A stretch of DNA of 64,000 bases from Fagopyrum homotropicum. Its lineage: Eukaryota; Streptophyta; Magnoliopsida; Caryophyllales; Polygonaceae. Each line of letters starts with the position of its first letter. The first letter of the stretch is position 1. Where the stretch lies: positions 50,576,993-50,640,992 of the forward strand of contig BSWB01000005.1 in the NCBI GenBank assembly GCA_033239125.1. Reading direction: 5' to 3'. Below the pieces are notes generated by a model. It had not been told where the DNA came from. It did no database searches and worked only from the letters and a program-made list of their open reading frames with translations. The position numbers and the translations under genes were made by a program. Shown here piece after piece: positions 56,446-64,000 of the stretch.

Positions 56446-57583
56446 ATGAATTGAAAAGCATAATTGAACATGATATTGACAGTCATACTTCGGGTTATGC
56501 ACTCACATCTAATATGCAGGAAGTTCTAGCTCAATTGGATGGGCACAAAAGGCTCCCTATCTCACCTTTGACCATTGGGCCCACATTGCTAACTCCAAGC
56601 GAAAAGCTTGTTCCGTCTATAGTGCAGGCACCGGAGATAGAATTGAAGGACCTTCCACCACATCTCAAATATGCTTTTCTAAGGGAAAACAACACCTTGC
56701 CGATAATCATCTTTAGCAAGTTGTCCCCCATTCAAGAAGAGAAGTTGGTGAAGGTTTTGAAAGAGCACAAGACGGCTCTTTGTTGGACCATTGCGGACAT
56801 CAAGGGGATTAGTCTCCTCACATGTATGCATAGGATCCTCCTTTAGGAAGAGGCGAAACCATCTAGGTAGCCCCAACGAAGATTGAATCCGCCAATGATG
56901 GATGTGGTCAAAAAGGAGGTTTTGAAGCTCCTCCAAGCGGACATGATATTCCCGATTTCGGATAGCAAGTGGGTTAGTCCAACCCAAGTGGTTCCAAAGA
57001 AAGGGGGTATCACCATTGTGGAAAACCAATACAGTGAGATGGTCCCAAGCAAGACACAAACCGGATGGAGAGTTTGCATTGACTACCGCAAACTAAACAT
57101 GGTAACCCGTAAAGAAAATTTTCTTTTTCCCTTTATTGACCAAATGCTTGAATGCCTTGCAGGTCACCCCTATTACTGTTTCCTGGATGGATATTTAGGC
57201 TATTTCCAAATAGTCATCGCTTTGGAGGATCAAGAGAAGACGACCTTCACATGCCCTTTTGGCACTTTTGCATACCGCAGAATGCCATTTGGACTTTGCA
57301 ATGCTCCCGGCACCTTCCAACGGTGCATGATAAGTATTTTTTCGGAATATATTGAAAATTTAATTGAAGTTTTATGGATGATTTCACCGTCCATGGGATA
57401 GTTTCGATACATGCTTAGGACATTTAAAACTTGTTCTTCAAAAAAGCGTAGAAACCAATTTAGTTCTTAATTCTGAGAAATGTCATTTCATGGTTGAACA
57501 AGGAATTGTGTTAGGACATGTAATATCATCAAAAGGGATAGAAGTAGACAAGGAAAAAATTGATGTGATTCAAAGTTTACCTT
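56424..57583 (+). pseudogene. Element E PR-RT linker and reverse transcriptase
   Basis: 56424-56846 is the linker (FDISDIDELKSI, APEIELKDLPPHLKYAFL, ALCWTIADIKGI). After two stops near 56844-56872, RT runs from 56883: LLQADMIFPISDSKWVSPTQ, WRVCIDYRKLNMVTRKENF, YCFLDGYLGYFQIV, TFAYRRMPFGLCNAP. A missing base at about 57370 shifts the frame just before the MDD catalytic pair. The shifted frame continues NLVLNSEKCHFMVEQGIVLG to QSLP at 57583, where solo LTR D begins. Confidence 0.88.
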
Positions 57584-59465
57584 TGTAAGAGCCTTAGTTG
57601 TTGAGTTGTTGAGAGTGAGTGCTGAGGACCCAAATTATGCCTGATCCGCCCCTGCGCCTCCCTGAGCCGCCCCTGCGGTTTAGGGTGTGCTGCAACCGTC
57701 TTTGTTGACTCTTGACCCGTGCTTTACCCCTTTAATTCCTTTATAAGCTTCCTTCTCTCTCTCCTGATGAGGGTTACCTCATTTACAACATCATCTTCTC
57801 CCTCACGTTCATCTTCTTCTCCTTCCTTCCATGGATCTCCATCTTGTTCTTCTTTGATTCTTGTTGAGTTTGTGAGAGCTTTTGTGTGGTTTTGTTTGTG
57901 GATGATGATGCTTGATGTTGTTGTGCTTGTCGATAGCCAACCTTGAGGTTATAGTGTGGTTCTCCCTTTGTTTAGGTTCACCTTGGTGAGTTCATCTTCC
58001 ATCTCTTCTTATCTTTCTTCTTTTTTCATTCTTTCCTTCTTTTCTTCCATCCTATCTTAGGCTCCACAAGTTTGATCTTGTGGCAGCCTTGATTGGCTTC
58101 ATTTGATGTATATATGTATGTGTATGTACGTACTTGGTTGCTGGCTGAAAAAGAGGTGAAGAGCATCGAGTGAAGAAGCAAAGAGAAGCTGGAGGTGTGT
58201 CCTCGGCACACTAGCCGCCCCTGCGCCACCTTGCAGCTGCCCCAGCGCCACCTTGTCACCGCCCCTGCGCCACCTTCCAGCCGCCCCTGCGCCCACCTGC
58301 ACCAGCTTGGCTTTGTCCTTGGTTCTGCAGGTGTGTCTTGCTTCTAGGCTTGCCTATGGATGGCATTGCCTCTTCCTTTCCTAGTGCGATTGTGTAGTAC
58401 CATGCTAGGTATAGGTGAGAGTATATGATGATGTTATGATCATGTTATGCCTTGTACGGATTTTGAGGATTATAGGTTGTGAGGTTTAGGTTGAGGATGA
58501 TCCTATGGATCCCTTGGGTCTAGGTGTGACCCCTTTGATTGATAGAAGATTGATATATCTCTATTCCTTGTTATTGGGCAGTGTGCCTCTCAAGATTGGA
58601 GGTTGATTGTGGTTGAGTGTTGTACGATGTTGAGGTAAGTCCGTAGGACTTACTTATCTACCATCCTTATATTGGGTGTTTGTATGAGTGCTGTGTGTGT
58701 TATATGTTTACTATGATAGCATGTGATGTCGATTATTACCGACCTATGTTTTATTTATTGCCCCGTATACGTGGTTGTGATAACCTTTCCCTTTCATCCC
58801 GCCGTGGAGTGTTGGAGGTTCTCTGACGTCAGGCCACCTAGTATACAGGAAGGGCGCAATCCACTCCCACAGGGTACACGGGTTGTGTGACCGACACTAC
58901 TTCCAGATGGCTAGCAGGCCCAGAGGCGAGGATGATACGTTCCTCGTGTCACATAGTTTCATCTATCTATATATATACGATTTGATTGAATGACTATTAT
59001 ATAAAGATAATAAATGGGTAAATGTGTAATATCATGCTGATGTGTTTATCTTTAATAATTGTGCTTGTGCTTATGCATTACCTTATATATGTATGGTTAA
59101 CTAATGGTTTCATATCATGTTGTAGATGCCTTGCAAGATAGGCGAGCTATTGAGTGATCTGGCAGGGTGACAGACCGAGGACTCTTCTATATTAGGGGGT
59201 TATGGTTTTTAGGGTTGTTTATGTTTCCCTCCTGCATGAGGATGATGGTTTGTATACCTCCTGTGTGAGGGTTATGTTTGATACTCGACTATGATCTTGT
59301 TTACCTTTTGGTTGTACAATTTTATATAGTTTATGTATTTGTTTTTTATCTGTCAGTGCCATGTCATAAGGTCCAGTGAACTTGTTGTCAGGCTAGGGTC
59401 AGGATCCACTGTGAGATCCTAGCCCAATGTCGCATCCCGAGTCCCGCAGGATTTGGGGTGTTATA
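57584..59465 (+). mobile_element. D: solo LTR of another gypsy family
   Basis: 1882 bp bounded by ACCTT at 57579-57583 and 59466-59470. It starts TGTAAGAGCC and ends TTTGGGGTGTTATA, close to the TGTAA...TTACA ends and GGGGTGTTACA tails of chromovirus-type (Tekay-like) LTRs. It has no PBS or coding domain, so it is a solo LTR left by LTR-LTR recombination. It contains CCGCCCCTGCG palindrome clusters at 57644-57680 and 58210-58290, the same motif as its host E. The E RT frame (QSLP / YPTNMREIRSFLGHAGF) is restored on removal. Confidence 0.88.
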
Positions 59466-59470
59466 ACCTT

Positions 59471-60276
59471 ACCCTACTAATATGCGTGAAATTCGTTCTT
59501 TCCTAGGTCATGCAGGTTTTTGTCAGCGATTCATCAAAGATTTTTCCAAGATTTCAGCGCCGTTGTGTGAGCTACTCAAGAAGGATGCGACTTTCATTGT
59601 TGATGAAGATTGCAAGAAGGCGTTTGACACCTTGAAAGCTTGTCTCGCTAGTGCACCTATAATCCGATCTCCAAATTGGGAGAAGCCCTTTGAGATCATT
59701 TGCGATGCTAGCGACTATGCTGTAGGAGCCGTCCTAGGACAAAAGGACAGAAGAGCATCACATGTCATCCATTATGCATCCATGACGCTTAATGGAGCTC
59801 AAAGAAACTATTCATACACCGAGAAGGAGATGTTAGCGGTGATGTTTGTACTAGAGAAGTTCAGACACTACCTCCCTGGTGTAAAGGTAATAGTATTTAC
59901 TAACCATATAACCCTCCGGTACCTCATGACAAAGAAGGAAGCAAAGCCAAGGTTGATTTGGTGGGTGCTCCTTCTAAGCGAATTCAATTTGGAAACACGA
60001 AACAAGAAAGGGGTAGAGAACCTTGTGGCCGACCACTTGAGTAGGCTGGTGAAGGAGGAGGAAGATCCAACAAGAGGAAAAGCCATACTTGGGAGTTTTC
60101 CAGACGACATATTCTACACAACTCTATGTTGTGTAACCGCCCCTGTGCAACTAGAGTCCCGCCTCCGAGCCCAGCCGCCCCTACGGCTGAAACCGGCGCC
60201 CCTGCATAAAGCTTTGGCCGCCCTTGCGGATTACACGACAGAGGTTCTGTTTAAGCTTCACTCTTTTAAACCATGA
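59471..60276 (+). pseudogene. Element E RT connection and RNase H
   Basis: REIRSFLGHAGFCQRFIKDF continues RT after D. RNase H: ICDASDYAVGAVLGQKD (Asp), YTEKEMLAVMFVLEKFRHYL (Glu), then VIVFTNHITLRYLM. The usual TDH reads TNH here, losing a conserved acidic residue. KPRLIWWVLLLSEF and VADHLSRLVKEEE close the domain near 60060. From 60136 the frame runs through a palindrome-derived insert (VTAPVQLESRLRAQPPLRL) to a TGA at 60274, probably from TGG. Confidence 0.88.
60136..60240. repeat. GC palindrome cluster in the E RNase H-INT linker
   Basis: Four or five degenerate CCGCCCCTGCGG copies in a row, translated in frame. B and A have no GC cluster of this type at the corresponding place. Confidence 0.8.
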
Positions 60277-60506
60277 TTTGCTGACATTGTTAACTTTTTT
60301 GTTCGAGGTGAGTACCCTCCAGACTTCACCAAAGCAAAAAGAGAGAAGGTGAAGGCCGAGGCAAGGCACTACATTTGGGACGATCCATATCTTTGGAAGC
60401 ACTGTAGTGACAAGGTAATATGCCGTTGTATCTCGGATAATGAGGTACAATCTGAAGCATGATTTGCTGACATTGTTAACTTTTTTGTTCGAGGTGAGTA
60501 CCCTCC
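60272..60506 (+). repeat. 49-bp direct duplication inside E integrase
   Basis: 60272-60320 and 60458-60506 are identical (coding FADIVNFFVRGEYPP). The second copy follows TCTGAAGCAT and is itself followed, after a few bases, by TCTGAAGCAT again. It interrupts the HHCC region of INT. Both copies carry the same TGA, so the duplication is later than that mutation. Confidence 0.88.
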
Positions 60507-61517
60507 TTTTGTCATTCTGAAGCATGTGGGGGACATTTTGGGGTCAATCAAACAACTAGGAAAGTTTTAGATGCGGGATTCTTTTGGCTGCACATCTTTC
60601 AAGATGCTTTTGCATTTTCTAAGTTGTGTGATAGGTGTCAAAGAGTGGGTAATGTTTCTAGGAGAAATGAAATGTCTCAATCTTCACTTATATTCTGCAA
60701 AATTTTTGATGTTTGGGGGATAGATTTCATGGGTCCTTTTCCTAACTCTTTTGGGCATACTTATATATTACTTGCGGTGGACTATGTTTCCAAGTGGGTG
60801 GAAGCAAAGACCACCAAAACTGATGATTCTAAGCTTGTGGCAGCATTTCTTAAGGATAACATTTTCGCAAGGTTTGACATCCCCAAGACTTTGACAAGTG
60901 ATAGGGGAACTCACTTTTGCAACAAGACAATCACCGCTCTCCTTAAGAAGACAGTTTCCCCCGGAAGGAAAGATTGGAGCTTGAGGCTCAATGATGCTTT
61001 GTGGGCATACCAAACAGCGTACAAGACTCCTATTGGAATGTCCCCATTCCGACTTGTGTTCGAAAAGGCTTGTCACCTTCCGGTGGAGCTAGAACACAAG
61101 GCATGGTGGGCGGTGAAGAAATGATACATGAACGTGGATGAAGTAGGAGAATTCCGAAAGATTCAATTGCAAGAGCTGGAGGAATTAAGGCTCGATGCAT
61201 ATGACCATGCCAAAACATACAAAGAGAAGACGAAAGGATGGCATGACCGGAACATTCTCCGAAAGGACTTTAAAGCAGGTAACAAAGTCCTCCTATTTCA
61301 ATCACGTTTAAAACTTTTTGCAAGAAAGCTACGCTCAAGGTGGATAGGTACATATGTGATAGCCAAGGTCCAACCACATGGTGTTGTGGATCTTTACGAT
61401 CCAAAAACGCATAAGATATTCAAGTTAAATGGACAAAGGCTCAAGCCCTATCTTAAAGGAGTGAAGAATGATCTCATAGACGAGATGGTTTTAGAGGAGG
61501 CCCAAACAGAGAAGTAA
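60277..61517 (+). pseudogene. Element E integrase, catalytic Glu deleted
   Basis: Starts FADIVNFFVRGEYPPDFTKAK and continues ARHYIWDDPYLWKH, then the 49-bp duplication breaks the HHCC zinc region. LCDRCQRVGNVSRRNEMSQ (about 60624) keeps the CC pair. DVWGIDFMGPFPN has the first catalytic Asp and TSDRGTHFCNKTITALLKK the second. Sequence then jumps to TVSPGRKDWSLRLNDALWAY. The usual 40 or so residues with the QAEVSNREIK catalytic Glu are missing without a frame change. A stop at 61122 follows WWAVKK. The C-terminal part (61128-61517) has FKAGNKVLLFQSRL and RKLRSRWIGTYVIAKVQPHG. It ends at 61515. Confidence 0.9.
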
Positions 61518-61557
61518 GGTCCTTAAGTCAAGCCAACGACGTAAAACAAAGGCGTTG

Positions 61558-61575
61558 CTCGGGAGGCAACCCGAG
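61558..61575 (+). other. Post-pol hairpin of E
   Basis: CTCGGG-AGGCAA-CCCGAG: same loop as in A and B, with a compensated stem pair (T-A in B is C-G here). Confidence 0.75.
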
Positions 61576-62383
61576 AGAATAAGAAGAAGAGTCACTATCA
61601 AGCAAACCGCCCCTGCGGTGACAACCCATGCCCTTTGCCGGCCCCCTGCGGTGGGCCTACGCCAGCTTAAGACTGTCACCGCCCCGCGGTGACAGACCCC
61701 CGCCCCGCGGTGACAGACCCCCGCCCCGCGGTGACAGACCCCCGCCCCTGCGGCTCTTCCCCTTTACAAGAATTCATAATGCCGCCCACGATGTTGGGTC
61801 TGCGTCCCCTCTTTCCTTGACACTGCCCCCGCGGTGACAAGCCCCCACCTATGCGGGTCCACCCAGAAAAGTCCCTAGACCTACCCCACCCACCTCTCTC
61901 TCTCCTCCCCACCTACCACTCATCTCTCTCGAACCTTCTCTCACAAACCCTCATGCACCCACACCCTAACTCCCTCACCTAATACAACCTTTGCTACACA
62001 TCACCCACGCCCTTGCGCCACTACTCCGACACCCTCCCTCACGCCACCAAAACGCCATTGCGCCACCCCCTCTGTCACTCTCAACCACCAACCCTCATCC
62101 CTCACAACTAAGCCCTAACCACCTCACACCTCACTTAAACCACCCCCAACCAACATCTACCACCACCGGAAGCTATCACCACCACAAGCGACGCCAACAA
62201 AGTAGCCCAGGTGCCAACTCCAATGAAGTTGTCACATATCGTCATCCAAGTCTTCGCCCGCCCTACGCCTGCAAGTTCCCGCCCCTGCGGATCTCCCTGC
62301 CGCCCTTGCGGAAAAAACAACAAGGGTTTGTCTCATTTCCCTGTTTTGTGATTTCTAATTTATCTGCTTACTTCATTGCAAGA
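61576..62383 (+). repeat. E region between INT and post-integrase ORF, rich in GC palindromes
   Basis: About 800 bp. It holds CCGCCCCTGCGGTGAC hairpins (61607-61860) and a 21-bp unit repeated three times in tandem (61681-61743, each GCCCCGCGGTGACAGACCCCC with minor edges). A C-rich stretch low in G follows (61870-62170), then two more palindromes at 62270-62315. An ORF from 61991 runs through it only because it lacks stops; I see no domain. Confidence 0.78.
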
Positions 62384-63731
62384 ATGGAACCACAAAGGAT
62401 ATACAAGATGTCTGAGGTTGAGAAGACCCGGTATGAGATTGTGCACGACCGAGTGGTGTATGCAACTCGGTTTTTGCACATTCCGACTTTGGAGAAGTTA
62501 GGCATGTTGGAAAGCATGCAATCCTTTCCTGACAATGCTGGTATCAGGGACTTCCTCCACAAGAGTGCTCCTATCTACCCCGAGCTCTCCCAGCAATTCA
62601 TACCACCTTCACCATGGAGAAGGAGGACCATGTTTGTGTTGGCCTCAATTTCAAATTCAATAAGCACAAGTACACGGTTAACTTCTCACAGTTGTAGGAG
62701 GCCTTTGGGGTTACTAGGAACCTTACTGACAAGTGGTGGGAGACCGCACCCACACCGGACCTCGTGGAGTTTTGGCAAGCGTCTACCGGCTCCGAGTTGC
62801 ATACCGGGGGTGAGTATAGCAATAAACTCACTCACCCCTACTTGAGGCTCCTCTACAAGATCATCATGTGTGTCTTCTGTGGACACAAGGAGGAGAACAA
62901 GGTTGCCCTCAAGGACCTTCCTCTGCTGTACTCTTGCATTCCGGCATTGGCTTTACCTCTTCCTCACCGTTTTGAAGCGGATTAGGAAGAACGAGCCCCG
63001 AAGACATTGTTGGAGGTGGGGTCATATCCTTGATTTCGGAGTAGGTCAAGGACTTGTCCGAGTTAGAGGATGGGATGGCAATCCCATTCTACAATGAAGG
63101 ACTTCTCCAGCGGTGCAAGCTCCTCCAAAGAGATGGTGAGAACGTGTTTTGGCTCTCTTTTGCATATGGGAGCCACATTACTTACTTGCTCCAACCGCTA
63201 CCATTCGGAGATGAGCTCTCTGAGCTCTATATTGCTGCTGATCTTTTTGTCCCTAGGCGGCCTCTGGTGGCCATTGTTGAAAGGCATGCAGCGAGCTTCA
63301 TCCGGGCCCCATATGAGGACCATATGCCCATTCCCGATGATGAGGAGATGCCCATTGCTGCTGGAGAGGAGGACCCAACCCTTGGGAGCCTCAAGGCTCA
63401 GATGGCTGCCCTTACTACTCAGCACCAGGCTTGTTAGACTAAGTACCAGTGGACTATGTTGGATCTGCAGAAGGCCTGGTAGACGGGCTTTCAAGAGAGT
63501 ATGAACGCTCACCTTGACCAGTAGCAGTTGGCTTGGCAGACGGCTCAGCAACATAGGATGGAGGCTCAACAGTTGGCTTCACAAGCCACCTTTGAGACTT
63601 TCTTTGGAGCCCGGATGGACACGCAGCAAACCCGGATTGATGAGATCTACCGGCGACATGAGTACTTCTTCCAGCACTTCCTGTATCCTCCGGAGCATGG
63701 TCCGGATGGTCCACCCGGACCATCCCATTAG
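62384..63731 (+). pseudogene. E post-integrase ORF (Athila ORF/env-like position)
   Basis: Starts at the ATG at 62384 (MEPQRIYKMSEVEKTRYEIV). FLHIPTLEKLGML and PIYPELSQQFI match the EPTLEFISSF block of the B ORF in position. A frameshift near 62600 and several stops break it. Later parts are read in other frames: DKWWETAPTPDLVEFWQAST, YKIIMCVFCGHKEENKVAL (62764-62985), then DGMAIPFYNEGLLQRCKLL and LFVPRRPLVAIVERHAASFI (63054-63437). The end (63528-63731) is Gln-rich and helical: QTAQQHRMEAQQLASQ, then YPPEHGPDGPPGPSH. No membrane segment or signal peptide is seen. The product is unknown; the position matches the extra ORF of Athila-type elements. Confidence 0.72.
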
Positions 63732-64000
63732 TGGGTACTCTCTCTTTCCCTTCTCCTCATTACTATCTTTGATTTTCACTTTGAGGGTAAAATGTTCTTC
63801 AAGTATGGGGAAGAGAATACTATCATGCCTGTATAGTTTTATTTATGTGTGTTTGTTTCATGATTTTAGTTGTAATCATTGTTGAAATTCAGTAAAAAAA
63901 AGCCAAAAAAATTGAGAAAAAGGCAAGAAACCCTTGGATAAACCGAAAACCCAAAAGGGCGGTTTAGGTAAAAAGAAGGTAGTCCGACCAACTCTAGGTT
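63732..64000 (+). other. E 3' region, start
   Basis: No ORF. AAGTATGGGG at 63801-63810 matches the upstream PPT-like motif of A and B. A-rich runs lie at 63890-63935. The true PPT and 3' LTR of E must be beyond the window. Confidence 0.65.

Larger units (their letters stand above)
31637..64000 (+). mobile_element. Element E: Athila-like Ty3/gypsy element, host of A and D
   Basis: The parent copy of E: 5' LTR 31637-33156, PBS 33161-33178, gag 33236-34582, then A (34583-55507), then E resumes at 55513 exactly in frame. After that come PR 55906-56445, RT 56883-57583 (cut by D), RNase H 59471-60110, INT to 61517, the post-integrase ORF 62384-63731, and a 3' region running off the window. The 3' LTR is not in the window. 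It is inactive through many stops and frameshifts, an INT deletion that removes the catalytic Glu, and a changed RNase H residue. Confidence 0.88.

Noticed and set aside
57719..57946. Small Ser-rich hydrophobic ORF in D
   Set aside because: Within a solo LTR, no domain, no homologous frame elsewhere in the window.
61991..62383. N-terminal extension of the E post-integrase ORF (Pro/His/Thr-rich)
   Set aside because: Low-complexity C-rich DNA that happens to lack stops; the conserved part starts at the ATG at 62384.

Overview
The window is a block of nested LTR retrotransposons from the nuclear genome of a flowering plant (species not identifiable from the sequence). I see no host gene, rRNA, tRNA or CRISPR. 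Almost every base belongs to a Ty3/gypsy element of Athila-like type: primer-binding sites matching the 3' end of plant tRNA-Asp, gag-PR-RT-RH-INT order, and an extra ORF after integrase. The exceptions are a Ty1/copia RT fragment (K) and one solo LTR of another gypsy type (D). Most target-site duplications (TSDs) can be read directly, so the history can be ordered.

Names used below. K: oldest layer, a minus-strand copia RT fragment. E: an Athila-like element on the + strand, probably inserted into K; its 5' LTR and gag end at 34582, the rest runs from 55513 to beyond the window end. A: a second Athila-like element, + strand, inserted into E gag (34583-55507, TSD CCCCC); it keeps gag, PR and INT but has lost RT and RNase H, its PBS and the end of its 5' LTR. 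B: a third element, minus strand, inserted into A (38986-50768, TSD GCTTC); it keeps gag, PR, RT, RNase H and the post-integrase ORF but has lost INT. B': the 5' LTR, PBS and gag start of a B-like element inserted in K. D: a solo LTR in E RT (57584-59465, TSD ACCTT). F: a one-LTR insertion (1726-3559, TSD AAGGA).

Layout. 1-36282 is a tandem array of a composite unit of about 7.92 kb: four complete units plus a partial first one. Each unit reads B' gag(-), B' PBS and LTR(-), K RT(-), E LTR(+), E PBS and gag(+), A LTR(+), first bases of A gag. The unit joint fuses the start of A gag to the inside of B' gag at a CTC microhomology. The right end of the array runs straight into the native A element, so the array grew from this locus. 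36270-38985 is A gag-PR; 38986-50768 is B; 50769-55507 is A INT, 3' region and 3' LTR; 55508-64000 is the rest of E, cut by D.

Most notable. (1) Short GC-rich palindromes are sprayed through LTRs, untranslated parts and protein linkers, with a different consensus per family: CACCTCGGTCGAGGTG in A/B, CACCGCCCCTGCGGTG in E and D, and a perfect 20-bp palindrome around AAATCGGCCGATTT in F. (2) A hairpin just after INT keeps its AGGCAA loop while both sides of its stem change together between A/B and E. (3) LTRs of A, B and F carry repeated TTACCGGGTAAGTCTC boxes. (4) Every array joint places two related LTRs head-to-head as a large inverted repeat, a plausible small-RNA source. (5) A and B hold complementary deletions.
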